From Sarcophilus harrisii (taxonomy: Eukaryota; Chordata; Mammalia; Dasyuromorphia; Dasyuridae): a stretch of DNA of 64,000 nucleotides. A program made the translations under genes and the position numbers. Positions 1-10,340 of the stretch are shown one piece after another. The stretch is taken from positions 30,337,564-30,401,563 of the forward strand of contig NC_045430.1 of the NCBI RefSeq assembly GCF_902635505.1, in the 5' to 3' direction. The notes under the pieces are model-generated. The model was given only the letters and a program-made list of their open reading frames with translations. It did no database searches and had not been told where the DNA came from. Within the stretch, counting starts at the first letter, position 1, and every line of letters starts with the position of its first letter.

Positions 1-1632
1 GGATTTGACAGCTTGGCACAAAAGGCATAGGAACCTTGTCCAAGCAACAAATTCCCTGCAAATTAGAACAGATCAAACCAAAGCTAATGAATGACTCCAT
101 GAAACAAGGAATATTAAAATAAAGTCAAAAGACTGGGGGGGGGGGGGTAATTTATGAGCTATTTCAGAGGAAAAAGAATTGAACTGGAAAACAAAACAAA
201 ACATTTAAGAATTGATCTCAAAAGGGCCTAAACATCAGATTTCAAGTAATCTTTTAAAAGAACACTGGTCAGATAGCTTAGAACCAGAAGGCAAAGTGGA
301 AACAATCAACCAGTTATCTTCTGAAAGAAAATAAAAACTCTAATATCATAGCCAAAATTCAGGGCTTCCTGGTCAAAGAAAAAACACTGTAAGCAACCAG
401 AAAGAAAGAATTAAAGTACCAAGGAGCTACAGTCCGATTCACAAAAAACTTGGCAACCACCATGATTAAGGAATATAGAGTTTAATTGGAATAGTCTTCC
501 AGAAAGCAAAGAATATAAGTTTAAAACAAAAGATAATTTAATCAGCAAAAGTGAATATAATGTTACAAGGTGGGAAATTGGAACATTAAGCCCAGAGCTA
601 TAGTTAAATCTTGATTTTTAAACACAGGAGTTGATAAACGAAAAGATAAACATGAATGAAAAGTATGATAAATGACTAAACAAAGAACACATAATAGAGA
701 AACAAACTGCCTGCATTTAAACGTGAGATAATACATATGGTCACCCTATGAACCTTATTAGGATCAGAAGCCGAAGGAGTCTAATTAGACAATGTCTGGG
801 AATGGATCTGGTATTTGTCGATGATTTAAAAAACAGAAAAAAGGGGGAAAGGTATACCTTGAGGAGAAGGGGAAGAAAGAAAGGATGATTAGGAAAAAAA
901 TTATTTCACATAATGAGCTCACAAGTAAACTTATATGAAGAGGAAAACAGATGGTATTTCAACTTCTCTCATCTGAAATGGTCAAAGGAAGGATACTTGT
1001 CTGTGTTTGAACACAGAATAGAGAAATTAGGTGGGGAAAAGGAGGATAGAGTCCAGGGTAGACTTAATACTAAGCAAAACAAACTAAATATGCAGATATT
1101 TGTACGTCTTTTTGAGGCTGCAAACAATAGGACTTTGAAGGAATACCTCTAAGTTATAGAATATGAATATGATACAGTATTACTTTGCTAAAAGAAATGA
1201 AAGATGGTTTTAGAAAAACATGGGATGACTTGTATAAACTGATGCAGTGAAGTGAAGAGGTCCAGGAGAACAATGTGTACAATGACAAAAATTTGGTAGA
1301 CTAACAACTTGGAAAGAATTAGGAATTCTTATCAATATAATGACCAACCATAATTCCTGAGAGACTAATGATAAAATATGCTATTTACCTCCTAAAAGAG
1401 AATGATTGTATTGCCAATGAGAAAAATACCCTCAATATACCCAAAGAGAAATACTGGAGGTGGGGAGGAGGAGGCAGGAGAAATGGGGGGAGGCCCCTAA
1501 ACAAAATCAATGTAAAAATTTGTTTTGCTTGAGTATGCATTTTGTAAAGCAATTGCTTTTTCTTTTGTTCTAAACTGGCAGAGAGATGACAGAACAGTAG
1601 ATTTTTGCTAATTGAAAAAAATTTTTTTAAAT
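1..1632 (+). mobile_element. L1/HAL1-type LINE, lacking most of ORF2
   Basis: Positions 1-560 resemble a degraded marsupial L1 ORF1 (for example ATGAATGACTCCATGAAACA near 87). Positions 780-1070 resemble the ORF1-ORF2 spacer. At about 1090 the sequence jumps to the extreme ORF2 C-terminus (IFVRLFEAANN, then a degraded MxYYCxKRN-like end), followed by the L1 3' UTR to about 1630. An L1 with ORF1 and a 3' end but almost no ORF2 is the HAL1 architecture. A secondary deletion is the alternative. Confidence 0.65.
135..147. repeat. Poly(G) run, 13 bases
   Basis: An uninterrupted G13 lies inside the L1/HAL1 remnant; it is likely length-variable. Confidence 0.9.
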
Positions 1633-1829
1633 TGTATGTAGATCATGCTACGTTCACAGAGGCAGATTTCCTGCCCTCACAAAATTTGACATAGAAAAAA
1701 GGGAATGACACTATTATTGGAATAATGTTAACAATGTTAACATTAAGTTAACCTTTGGCCTTGTTTTGTTCAACATTATTATTAATGATTTCAATTAGGA
1801 GATAAATGATATGATTTATCCATCTCTCT

Positions 1830-2190
1830 TCACTGCAAGTCTCCTCCTGTTGTTGAATTCCTTCCTGGAACCTCCATTAGGGAAAATACTAATGTTAGCT
1901 ACATATTTCTAAATTGGCTTGGTTCCCAACTCTCCAGCTTTCATCTGAGGAAAGTTTTCCCCACAATTCCAGACTACATATTCCCCATCTCTCTACCACT
2001 ATTCCTTATAGGTATTTTCATTACTCTTCACCTCTTGAACTCCTCTTAAGTATTTTTCCCCCCACAGAAGATAAATTCCTTGAGGGCAAGGACTGTCTTA
2101 CATTTTGCTTATATTGGGTTCCTTCTGCCCAGCAGTGGCTGGTGGTTAGTAATCTTTTTCCTCATCTAACTGACCACCCAATCTGCAAGT
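1830..2190 (+). mobile_element. L2 LINE 3' region
   Basis: It contains the typical L2 3' phrase of the form ATTCCTTGAGGGCAAGGACT and ends near the usual mid-size tail. It is degraded and no coding potential is retained. Confidence 0.55.
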
Positions 2191-2214
2191 GACAAAAAAT
2201 TGAGAGGCTTAGAC

Positions 2215-2506
2215 AAAATTTGGGATAACAAAAACCATCCTTAAGGTGCCCAGCCTTAAGAAGGAATGAGGAATCAAGTCAAGGTATGGCTATATCACAT
2301 ATAGGAATGCCCAAAGCTTGATAAGAATGAACAGTGTGACAGGGGCAACCAAAAGAACAAATGCGATGTTAGGCAGCATGAATCCCAGTAAATGGGATGA
2401 CACCCCTGCTATCCTCTACCTTAATCAAACTGCATCAGGCGTATTATGGTCTATTTTGAGCATCCTGTTTTAAGGATAAATAGCAAACTGGAACATCGAT
2501 ATTGGA
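2215..2506 (+). mobile_element. L3/CR1 LINE, left part
   Basis: The text around 2330-2500 (GAACAGTGTGACAGGGGCAACC, then TTTTGAGCATCCTG and a GGATAAATAGCAAACTGGAA-like phrase) follows the L3/CR1 3' region. The element resumes at 3580 after an inserted L1. Confidence 0.7.
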
Positions 2507-2524
2507 GGATGGTCAGATAATCTT

Positions 2525-3561
2525 TTTTTTTTTTTAAATTTAATAGCCTTTTATTTACAGGATATATACATGGGTAACTTTACAGCATTAACAATTGCCA
2601 AACCTCTTGTTCCAATTTTTCACCTCTTACCCCCACCCCTCCCTAGATGGCAGGATGACCAGTAGATGTTAAATATATTAAAATATAAATTAGATACACA
2701 ATAAGTATACATGACCAAAACGTTATTTTGCTGTACAAAAAGAATCAGACTCTGAAATATTGTACAATTAGCTTGTGAAGGAAATCAAAATGCAGGTGGG
2801 CATAAATATAGGGATTGGGAATTCAATGTAATGGTTTTTAGTCATCTCCCAGAGTTCTTTTTCTGGGCATAGCTAGTTCAGTTCATTACTGCTCCATTAG
2901 AAATGATTTGGTTGATCTCGTTGCTGAGGATGGCCTGGTCCATCAGAACTGGTCATCATATAATATTGTTGTTGAAGTATATAATGATCTCCTGGTCCTG
3001 CTCTATTTCACTCAGCATCAGTTCTGTAAGTCTCTCCAGGCCTTTCTGAAATTATCCTGTTGGTCATTTCTTACAGAACAGTAATATTCCATAATATTCA
3101 TATACCACAATTTATTCAGCCATTCTCCAACTGATGGACATCCATTCAGTTTCCAGTTTTTAGCCACTACTGAAAAGGGCTGCCACAAACATTCGTGACA
3201 TACAGGTCCCTTTCCCTTCTTTATAATCTCTTTGGGATATAATCCCAGTAGTAACACTGCTGGATCAAAGGGTATGCACAGTTTGATAACTTTTTGAGCA
3301 TAGTTCCAAACTACTCTCCAAAAAGGTTGGATTCGTTCACAACTCCACCGACAATGCATCAATGTCCCAGTTTTCCCGCATCCCCTCCAACAATCATCAT
3401 TATTTTTTCCTGTCATCTTAGCCAATCTGACAGGTGTGTAGTGGTATCTTAGAGTTGTCTTAATTTGTATTTCTCTGATTAATAATGACTTGGAGCATCT
3501 TTTCATATGACTAGAAATAGTTTCAATTTCTTCATCTGAGAATTGTCTGTTCATATCCTTT
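2525..3561 (-). mobile_element. 5'-truncated L1 inserted into L3/CR1
   Basis: The minus strand encodes the L1 ORF2 C-terminus: LAKMTGKNNDDCWRGCGK, then a WRVVWNYAQKVIKLCIPFDPAV-type block, then MNIMEYYCSVRNDQQDNFRKAWRDL, in the order known from mammalian L1. It is followed by the marsupial L1 3' UTR and a poly(A) tail (poly(T) at 2525-2535 on the plus strand). The coding part spans about 3018-3561; the open frame continues a few codons into flanking sequence. Target duplication GGATGGTCAGATAATCTT lies at 2507-2524 and 3562-3579, perfect over 18 bp. Confidence 0.93.
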
Positions 3562-3579
3562 GGATGGTCAGATAATCTT

Positions 3580-3880
3580 AAATTTAAGTCATACAATACT
3601 TACAGCTGAAGTAAATAAGAACAGTTAGCTGAAAAGTAGAGAAGAATACAGTATTTTCAAGTATGTTGAAGTGCTATTAAGTAGGAGAGAAATTTTAACT
3701 TCAGAAATAACAACTAGGAATAGTGAGTAAAAGTTGCAAACAGTCAGATTTCAACTAAAAGAAAATTTCTCCATAATTATAGCTATGCAAAAATAGAATA
3801 GGTTGTCTCCAATGTTAAGAAGTTCCCATCGCCAAAGAAAAGATCTTCAAACTAAGCTTACAAGTCTGCATAAATAACAG
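3580..3880 (+). mobile_element. L3/CR1 LINE, right part
   Basis: This continues the element interrupted at 2506, with GGAATAGTGAGTAAAAGTTG, then ATAATTATAGCTATGCAAAA and AAAAATAGAATAGGTTG, matching the conserved L3/CR1 3' end in order. Confidence 0.7.
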
Positions 3881-3894
3881 ACTGGTGGGAATTA

Positions 3895-4050
3895 GGTTGT
3901 AGATGTGCTTGGCACAGTGGAGCCAGAGGGTCTGAATTCAAATCCCATCTCAGTCACATTATTTCTGTGCCACTAGGCAAGTCACTCAAGTTCCCACATC
4001 ATAAAATGGAGGGATTGAATAAAATGGCCTCTGAAACACCAAGGTAGTGT
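3895..4050 (+). mobile_element. CORE-SINE (MIR-like)
   Basis: It has a TCTGAATTCAAATCCCATCTC motif, then a 'ctaggcaagtcactcaag' CORE segment and ATAAAATGGAGGGATTGAAT. Confidence 0.65.
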
Positions 4051-4054
4051 CCTG

Positions 4055-5015
4055 GTCCCTTTTCTCTCTCTACACTCTCTTCTCAATTCTATACACAAAC
4101 TCAAGGGAACCCCTCTTCTCTCCTCATCTCACATCACCAACTGCTTACTGGATGTCCCACAAACTTCACAAATATGACATGTCCAAAACAAAACTAGTTC
4201 TGCTTCCCTCCCCCAAACTCTCTCCACTACCTGATTTAATTATGCCTGTTAATTAAAGACATCATTGAACTTCCAGTCTCCAGATTTACCACTTCTGCCA
4301 TTTCTATCCTCAAGTCCTCATTTTCCCCTTATCTCACATATTCAATTAGCTGTCCAATCTTTTGGTCTCTCCCTTCACAACATCTTCTGTATATGTCCCC
4401 GTCTGTCCAATCATTTAGCCAACATTCTAGTGCAGACCCTTACTGCCTCTCCCCTGGACTACACAACTTAATTTTTTTCCTTCCTCACTTCTCCCCATTT
4501 CAGATCCTCCTCCACAGAGCAGCCAATTTAACATTGATACTTCCTTCTCCAGGTGCTACCTCTTGCCCCAGTTTTTAGTAAACACCTTCCCAACCGACTC
4601 CAGCCTTGTTATACACATTAATTACTCCCCTTCCAGCACTCTACAATCTAGTCAAATTAGCTTTCTTTCCTTCTTCATTACCAACTCATCAAATAAATGT
4701 CCTACTTCAAGCCTAGCTCAAGCACTTTTTGTGAGGCACTCCACTCTAAGACCTCATTCCAAGATGATGTCATTGTAAAATAAGAGTGACATTTCCCATC
4801 TTCAACCCAAAGCCTTTTCCAATCCCTGCCCCCTCCCCAATTAAACTCCCTATTGTATACTTGTTTGAGTCATATATACATAAAAGTATGAACACACATG
4901 TTTCTCCATATCTTTATGAATTCCTTGAAAGCAGGCATTACTTCATACTTTGTCTGTATCTCCAGAACCAAGCACAGGAGCTAGTACACAGAAATGTTTG
5001 TTGATGGATTTATTT
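4055..5015 (+). mobile_element. L2 LINE, 3' third
   Basis: Phrases follow the L2 order: CATCACCAACTGCTTACTGG, ATGTCCAAAACAAAACTAGT, CCCTGGACTACACAACTTAA, GCAGCCAATTTAACATTGAT, ACTCTACAATCTAGTCAAAT, then the 3' UTR ATTCCTTGAAAGCAGGCATT and ACAGAAATGTTTGTTGATGG. The several short open frames in this stretch are its decayed reverse transcriptase. Confidence 0.85.
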
Positions 5016-5599
5016 GTAATGCCAGGATTCAATTCAAGAAGAATACTGTTTTGAGACTGATGACCTAAGGTCCCTTCCAAAGAAAGAAAATCTGTGCAAA
5101 AGAAAAGCTAGAGAACAAAGAGCTGGCCTTTAACACTTCGAGGATCTGTGATTTCATATCCTCCCAATAACCCAGACTACAAACCCATTGGGCCTTAACA
5201 TTTCAGACATATATATATAGAAATAAAAATAAAAACAGAAAAAACACCTAAACTATCTAGTGAGGTACCTCTGAGATTTTCTTAACTAAACTGTTCCTGA
5301 GATAATATTCAATGCAATACCAAATCATACTCAAAACAGGATGATGGAATTTGCCAGGTCATCTTTTATGTCTTGAGGGGTAATGGTATAGTAATTTGGA
5401 GAAAGAACCAAATAACTATAAGAGAAAGTCAGAGTATGTTATTATCAATGCAAAGTGCTATACAATGTGAAGGAAGATAAGTCATTACTAACCTGGAAAA
5501 TAGGAAGAGATCAAAAAGGATTTCAGGAGGAAGGGCCACAAAAATACAGCGCCTTTCATAAATTTTCCTATGAATGCTTACCTTACAATTTTGTGAGAC

Positions 5600-5632
5600 T
5601 GATGAGTATATATATATATATATATATAAACA
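5600..5632. repeat. (TA)n microsatellite
   Basis: About 11 TA units. Confidence 0.9.
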
Positions 5633-5689
5633 TATGTAAAACTGATGAGGAAATTAAGTCTCTCTTAAGAGTGTTTTAATAGATTTTAA

Positions 5690-5840
5690 CATGTTTAATA
5701 TATATTGGATTATTTGCCATCTAGGGAAGGGGGTGGGGGGAAGAAGGGGAAAATATGAAACACTAAGCTATGCAAGAGCAATGTTGAAAAATTATCTGCG
5801 CATATATTTTGAAAATAAAAAGCTTTACAAATAAATAATA
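5690..5840 (+). mobile_element. L1 3' tail (severely truncated)
   Basis: TATATTGGATTATTTGCCAT, then GGGAAGGGGGTGGGGGGAAG, then GAAAATAAAAAGCTTTAC is the shared 3' end of marsupial L1. It is followed by a short (AAT)n tract. Confidence 0.8.
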
Positions 5841-5849
5841 ATAATAAAC

Positions 5850-6270
5850 TGTTAAGTAACTGGATTTAAAAAGTGATAGAGCCAGAACTCCAAATCCAAC
5901 GCACTTCCCATTAACCACACAGTAGAAATGAGAGGATAGTATATCATCAATTCATTCATCAGAAATTTACTAAGGACCTACTACAGACAAGACACTCCAG
6001 ATGCAAATTTTTTTTTTTTTTAACTTCCTTGCCCTTAAAGGGCTTATTGCCTACTCAGGGAGACACTATACACTCCCAACTAATTACAGTAACAATAACA
6101 GCTAATATGTATTAAAATGTTAAGGGCAAAGGGGAGAACTACCCCGTTCTAGGAAATTATAACACTCAGTGAGTACATGCAGTGTCTGCAATCAATTAGA
6201 GCTGGAAGGAACCTCAGAAATCCTTAATCCAATTTCCTCATTTTATAGTTGAAGAAACTAATATAAAGAA
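5850..6270 (-). mobile_element. MIR and L2 3'-end fragments
   Basis: 5850-5925 reads as a reversed CORE-SINE. 5948-6080 is a reversed L2 3' end (ATTTACTAAGGACCTACTAC). 6185-6265 is another reversed MIR-like piece (GAGCTGGAAGGAACCTCAGA). 6005-6020 is a T run. Confidence 0.5.
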
Positions 6271-6744
6271 GCATGCAATATAGTTTGACAGACTGTAAAT
6301 TTATCTGTAGATTCAGGACAAAATACATTAACATACATACATTTTAATTGTTCAGAGAGAGAAGAAGAAGCAAATAAGGAAGGTATATTCCTAACCAGGC
6401 ATGCCAAGCCATAAGCTGGGGAAAAAAGTTTGGAGTTATATTATAGAGGACTTAAATTTAGACTGAAGCTTATGGATTTTACCTTTAAACCAAAAGACCA
6501 GATTCCCATCTCTAGTTTGGCTGTGCTTTAACTGCCCTAGGTATTTTTCTCTCTGGTTGGGCAGGTGCCTTCTAAAGAGGAGCCGCCACTGCTTAATTGG
6601 CTACTCAATTTTAAAGACCCAGAAGGCTATCCAAAAGAAGGACACTGTACAAAATGGCCTCTAACTGATATACTACCTTTCTACCCACAGGAATGCTATC
6701 TCACTTGGAAAGCACTTGAATATCCTTTTTTTTCCTTTCTCACA
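6271..6744. other. Unassigned AT-rich stretch
   Basis: I see no recognisable repeat, exon or structured element here. A short open frame at 6565-6810 has no family match and its end lies in an L2 fragment. Confidence 0.4.
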
Positions 6745-6855
6745 AAAAAAATCAGCCAATCAATCAACAAGCATCTAGTGCCTAAACATCAGGGACAAGC
6801 ACAGTCCTGAGAAGGAAGATAACTATTCTTGGCTTTAAGGAACTTCCATTCCAAG
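6745..6855 (-). mobile_element. L2 LINE 3' end fragment
   Basis: CAATCAATCAACAAGCATCT followed by 'ggcactgt'-like and 'aaggaacttccattc'-like text is the reverse complement of the L2 3' end. Confidence 0.6.
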
Positions 6856-7504
6856 CTTTTCTTCCTTCCCCATCCGTTTCTCTCACCAGACCCCTTTTTT
6901 CCTTTTATTCAACAAACCATTCAATTGAATTACTTAACATGGCTGGAACTGACAAGAGTATTTGTGGAACTTATATTCTTAATTTAAAATCAGATTAAAT
7001 ATTTTCTATTTTTCTTTTATATAAAAAAAAAAAAACCCATACCTAAATAAAGTGGTTTTTCTTTGGATACATGACCTTATTTAGGAAAAAAAATGAACAA
7101 TTAATGGAGAGGGTCAAGAAGGACTTCAGAAGAGAGATAAAAGGGTAGTGTGTGGATAAATGGAAAGTGAGAGAAAAATGCTGACCAAGAGTCAGTCTCA
7201 TAATAATCCCACACAAGGTAATGCCAGTTTAGATTAAACAGAGTGTCACAATGGGAATAGAGACTAAAGGAGACATTTCCAAATAAAACTTGATAACTAA
7301 TTTGCAGTTATTGGAAGTAAGGAACGAACAGGAATTCAAGTTTATTCCAAAGTTTTCAGGTAAAAGAAGACCAGTTTAGACTGAGAAAAAAAGGAAGTCA
7401 GGCAAGGAAGCTATTTTTGGTGGAACAACTGTTTATCTCTGCCCGAAACAGCATGAAGCAAACAACCTCTTAATCCTATCTTGTTAATCACTGAAATAAC
7501 TTTT
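6856..7504. other. Unassigned stretch
   Basis: AT-rich, with an A run at 7023-7035. The middle (7100-7400) faintly resembles reversed L2 3' sequence, but not enough to assign it. Confidence 0.35.
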
Positions 7505-7690
7505 ATAAATTACTAAAATAAGGACCAACATTTACCTTTAGTGCTTTAATTATGTATTAAAGCACAACCTCAAGAGTTTTCCACAAAATCAGTGAGGCTG
7601 GTGGTATTCTATCCATTTCACAGACAAGCAAACCCAGGCCTGAGGAGATGAAGTGACTAACCCATGGCAGAGCACACTAAATCCAAAAAG
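7505..7690 (-). mobile_element. CORE-SINE (MIR-like), reversed
   Basis: CCATTTCACAGACAAGCAAA and GATGAAGTGACTAACCCATG correspond to the reversed CORE. Confidence 0.65.
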
Positions 7691-7849
7691 ATTAAGGCTA
7701 CCATGCAGTGGTGCCTTATTCTAGACTGTGCCACCTTCAAGATTTTGGTGGCCATCTCTCCTTGAATTCCATGGTGTAACACTGGACATGTCACTGAATG
7801 TCCTGGTCTTCCATAGTAAATAAGAGAATGGGATGAGCTAGTAGTTTTT

Positions 7850-7991
7850 TTTTGCTGAGGCAATTGGGGTTAAGTGACTTGCCCAGGGTCACACAGCCAG
7901 GAACTGTTAAGTGAATGAGACCACATTTGAATTCAGGTCCTCCCGACTTCAGGGCTGGTACTCTATCCACTGTGCCACCTAACTGCCCCGC
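7850..7991 (-). mobile_element. tRNA-derived SINE (WSINE1-like), full length
   Basis: In reverse it reads from the A tail through GGTTAAGTGACTTGCCCAGG and GTCACACAGCCAGGAACTG to TGTGCCACCTAACTGCCCC, the complete head-to-tail layout of the family. Target duplication: 7835-7849 and 7992-8006, GAGCTAGTAGTTTTT versus GAGCTGGTAGTTTTT (14 of 15). Confidence 0.92.
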
Positions 7992-8269
7992 GAGCTGGTA
8001 GTTTTTAAGTATTTTTACATACATCTCTTATTACTCCACAACTGCTCTCAGGCTTTTCATGTTTAAAAAAAAAAAAAAAAAAAGTACAGAGCAAAGCTAG
8101 GCTTGGATACCAAATGGGTCACTATTCCTTCTCTGGGCCAGGTTGCTCACCTATAGTCAAGGACTACCCTAGATAACTTTTCTAGCTATCCCTCTCATAA
8201 ATACTCATTTCCAAATACATCACCCACTTCTGCCTAATCCTGAAAGACTGTAGCATCATCCTTCAGAGA

Positions 8270-8640
8270 ATCTGACAGTCCAACAGTCAACAAGCATTCA
8301 GTAAGAGCCTACAGTTTGCCAGGCACTATGCTAAGTGCTAGAACCCTTCAAAACAAAAATGAAATAATCCCTTTCACATAAGGAGACTAAATCTATTAGG
8401 AGATGGAAGGCAGAAGGGGCGCATTCCAAAAAGCACCGGAGGTAGGAAGGAAACCAAAAGCAGCTTCTGCCCTCAGCTCACATTCCATAAGGAGATAGGC
8501 GAGTAATGAGGTATAGACAAGATGAATAAAAACAAGACACGATGGGATATAAATGGCTAGAGAAAAGCTTGGAAGGGAAGACGATACACCTTGCAAAGGC
8601 TTCCCATAGAAGTTGGGACTTGAGCTGCACATACGTAGAT
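8270..8640 (-). mobile_element. L2 LINE 3' region, reversed
   Basis: TCAACAAGCATTCAGTAAGA, then GCCAGGCACTATGCTAAGTG, is the reversed L2 3' end. The following 230 bases decay quickly. 8060-8080 is an A19-type run outside it. Confidence 0.55.
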
Positions 8641-8984
8641 CCCGAAGAAATGATTGTTGAATGAAAAAAGAAAAAAAACCTGAGATGATTTTTGTAATTT
8701 TTAAATTGTGACTATCTTTCCAACTTCAAGCACAGTACCTGGTTTATAATAAACCCAGTAATAAAATCCTCGTGAACCGATAAAAGAGTAAGAAAGAAAA
8801 AATGCCATTTATGCCGGTCATTCTTGTCAATTTTTGAGTTGTCTCTCAACTTTGTTTGCCGTCCTTAGTAGGAGTTCTAACAAACTGATCTGATAAAAGA
8901 TTAAAGGGAAGAAAATCCTCAATTTTTGTAAACTTTCATCTGACTTTTGCGGCTCTCAGCCTACATCCAGTCGGGATCTAATAA
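8641..8984. other. Unassigned stretch left of the CpG island
   Basis: AT-rich intron sequence with no recognisable feature. Confidence 0.4.
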
Positions 8985-9618
8985 GCGCCCGCTGCCTGAC
9001 AGAGATAAAGAACAATGAGATCATCCTCTTTCAGTCGGTCCCACAGACTTTCCCTGGCTGCGCAGAGTACTCGCACCGAGTCGCTTAGCAAGCGCGGCCG
9101 GGAAGGCGCAGAGGACAGGGCGGTCTCGGACACCCCGCGCTCGCCAAGAGCCGGGCACGGCTGCAGCCCGCGCATGGGGCACAGGGAGGGCGGCGCGGAG
9201 CGGACCGCGGCCAGGACGGCCCAGGGCGCTGCTCCGAGGCTGGCTCCCTCAAAGCCCCCTTCTCCCACAAGCGGAGCCGGGCCGGCTTCGGGGCGATGCT
9301 GAGCTCAGCCAAGCACTTCCCGAAGGACCCGGAGACCGCCGGCAGCGGCGAACCTCCCACTCCCCAGCAGCTTGGGGGAGGGGGGCGTCTCGGCAGCCGG
9401 TCCCAGAGGGCGCCGGGGGTCCCGGAATCCGGCGGCAGCCGATGAGAGTTCAGGGAGAAGCGGCCAAGGACAAGGGGACACGGCGGTCCCGAGCCCTCCG
9501 GCTCCGAGGCGCTCGGAGGACGGATCCCCCCCCCCGGCCAAGGGGCTTCCTCAGGGCTGAGCCGGCGGCGGCCTGGACCGGGTCCGAGAGGCCTCCCACC
9601 TCTCGCCCGCCCCCTTAC

Positions 9619-9775
9619 CTGCAGCCCCGGCCTTGCCCTTCTTCTTCTTGCGGCGCTTCTTCTTGGCCGTCTCCTCGGCCGTGGCGGCCGCGCCGTCGTC
9701 CTTGTCGTCCGGCTCCAGCTCGCCGTTCAGGTGCCTCTCAGAGGCCGCCGCCTGCGCCGCCTCCACGCCCGCCAT
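9619..9775 (-). CDS. METAP2: METAP2 coding exon 1 (methionine aminopeptidase 2, N-terminus)
   Basis: The exon encodes 52 codons plus one base, beginning MAGVEAAQAAASERHLNG and continuing through an acidic stretch (ELEPDDKDDG) to a lysine/arginine block (AKKKRRKKKKGK) and AGAA. Human METAP2 begins MAGVEEVAASGSHLNG, with the same acidic then basic order and an AAG at the exon end, so the identity is close to certain. The donor on the minus strand is GCAG|GTAAG (GT at 9618-9617), phase 1. The start has a strong Kozak context (A at -3, G at +4). The same frame stays open upstream to 10186, so the start rests on homology and context, not on an upstream stop. The enzyme is a cytosolic cobalt/manganese metalloprotease that removes initiator methionine from nascent chains; its N-terminal extension is the part linked to eIF2-alpha protection (p67). 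The catalytic domain lies in later exons, outside the window. Confidence 0.96.
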
Positions 9776-10340
9776 GTTGCTAAAGAGAGAACGAGAGGGC
9801 GAGCTAGAGGGGCCCGCTCCCCGAGCAGCCGCCCGCGTTCGCCCCCGGCGCCCGGCCCAGCCGCTCTCGATGGTGCCACGAAGCGAGGGGCATGCCGGGA
9901 CGGTTGGAGGACCCGGCCGCGGTCCGCCCGCCCCCGCTGGAGGGGCGGGGCCGGCCCGGAGCAGCCGGCCTCGTGGCGGGCGGGGGAGGGGGAGCCGCCG
10001 AGGCAGAGGCGGGGCCGGGGGCTCGCGTGACATCACCCTCCCCGGCCGCGCCCCGAGCCTGCCGCGCGCCGGGGCCTCCTTTCCGTCCCAGGCAGGAAAA
10101 GAAAAGTTTGCTTGGCTCGGGCTTCCGCACGTCCCACGTGCGCCCGGAGGAGGAAGAACCCCCCTCCCACGTGCACAAGCACGCACGCTCCCCAGGGCAA
10201 CCGCCTCCCCTTCCCGGGCCGGAGGCCCCCGGCGCCTTTGCTGCTAGGGCTGTGGAGCCGTCGGGAAGCAAAGTGCATCCTTGCCCTGAAATTCTAATTC
10301 GGCTTAAAAGTCCCTCCTGCCCCGCGGTGTTTATCTCGCT
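9776..10340 (-). promoter_or_regulatory. METAP2 5' UTR and core promoter region
   Basis: This is the sequence immediately upstream of the METAP2 start. No TATA box is obvious at a suitable place, as expected for a housekeeping CpG promoter. It holds a GC box (GGGGCGGGGCC near 9941-9952), a CRE-like TGACATCA at 10028-10035, and two CACGTG E-boxes at 10135-10140 and 10168-10173. On the minus strand TCCCGGCATGCCCC near 9886-9902 resembles the ZNF143/THAP11-type element. The transcription start is not defined by sequence alone. Confidence 0.75.
10135..10173. promoter_or_regulatory. Paired CACGTG E-boxes
   Basis: Two perfect palindromic CACGTG sites lie 33 bp apart (start to start), about 360-400 bp upstream of the METAP2 start codon. 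This is the canonical core for USF, MYC/MAX and TFE/MITF family bHLH-ZIP factors. Binding is inferred. Confidence 0.6.

Larger units (their letters stand above)
1..9618 (-). other. METAP2: METAP2 intron 1 (left part in window)
   Basis: The intron begins at the GTAAG donor and runs off the left edge. I looked on the minus strand for exon 2, which in human encodes a mixed acidic region followed by a long lysine run, and found no match, so the intron is at least 9.6 kb here. Its content is nearly all old retroposons, listed separately. Confidence 0.85.

Noticed and set aside
8060-8080. Poly(A) run as the end of another retrocopy
   Set aside because: No polyadenylation signal before it and no target duplication around it.
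1-9618. METAP2 exon 2
   Set aside because: Searched by eye on the minus strand for the acidic and poly-lysine coding signature; the candidates (TTCTTC runs) did not translate to it or have splice sites.
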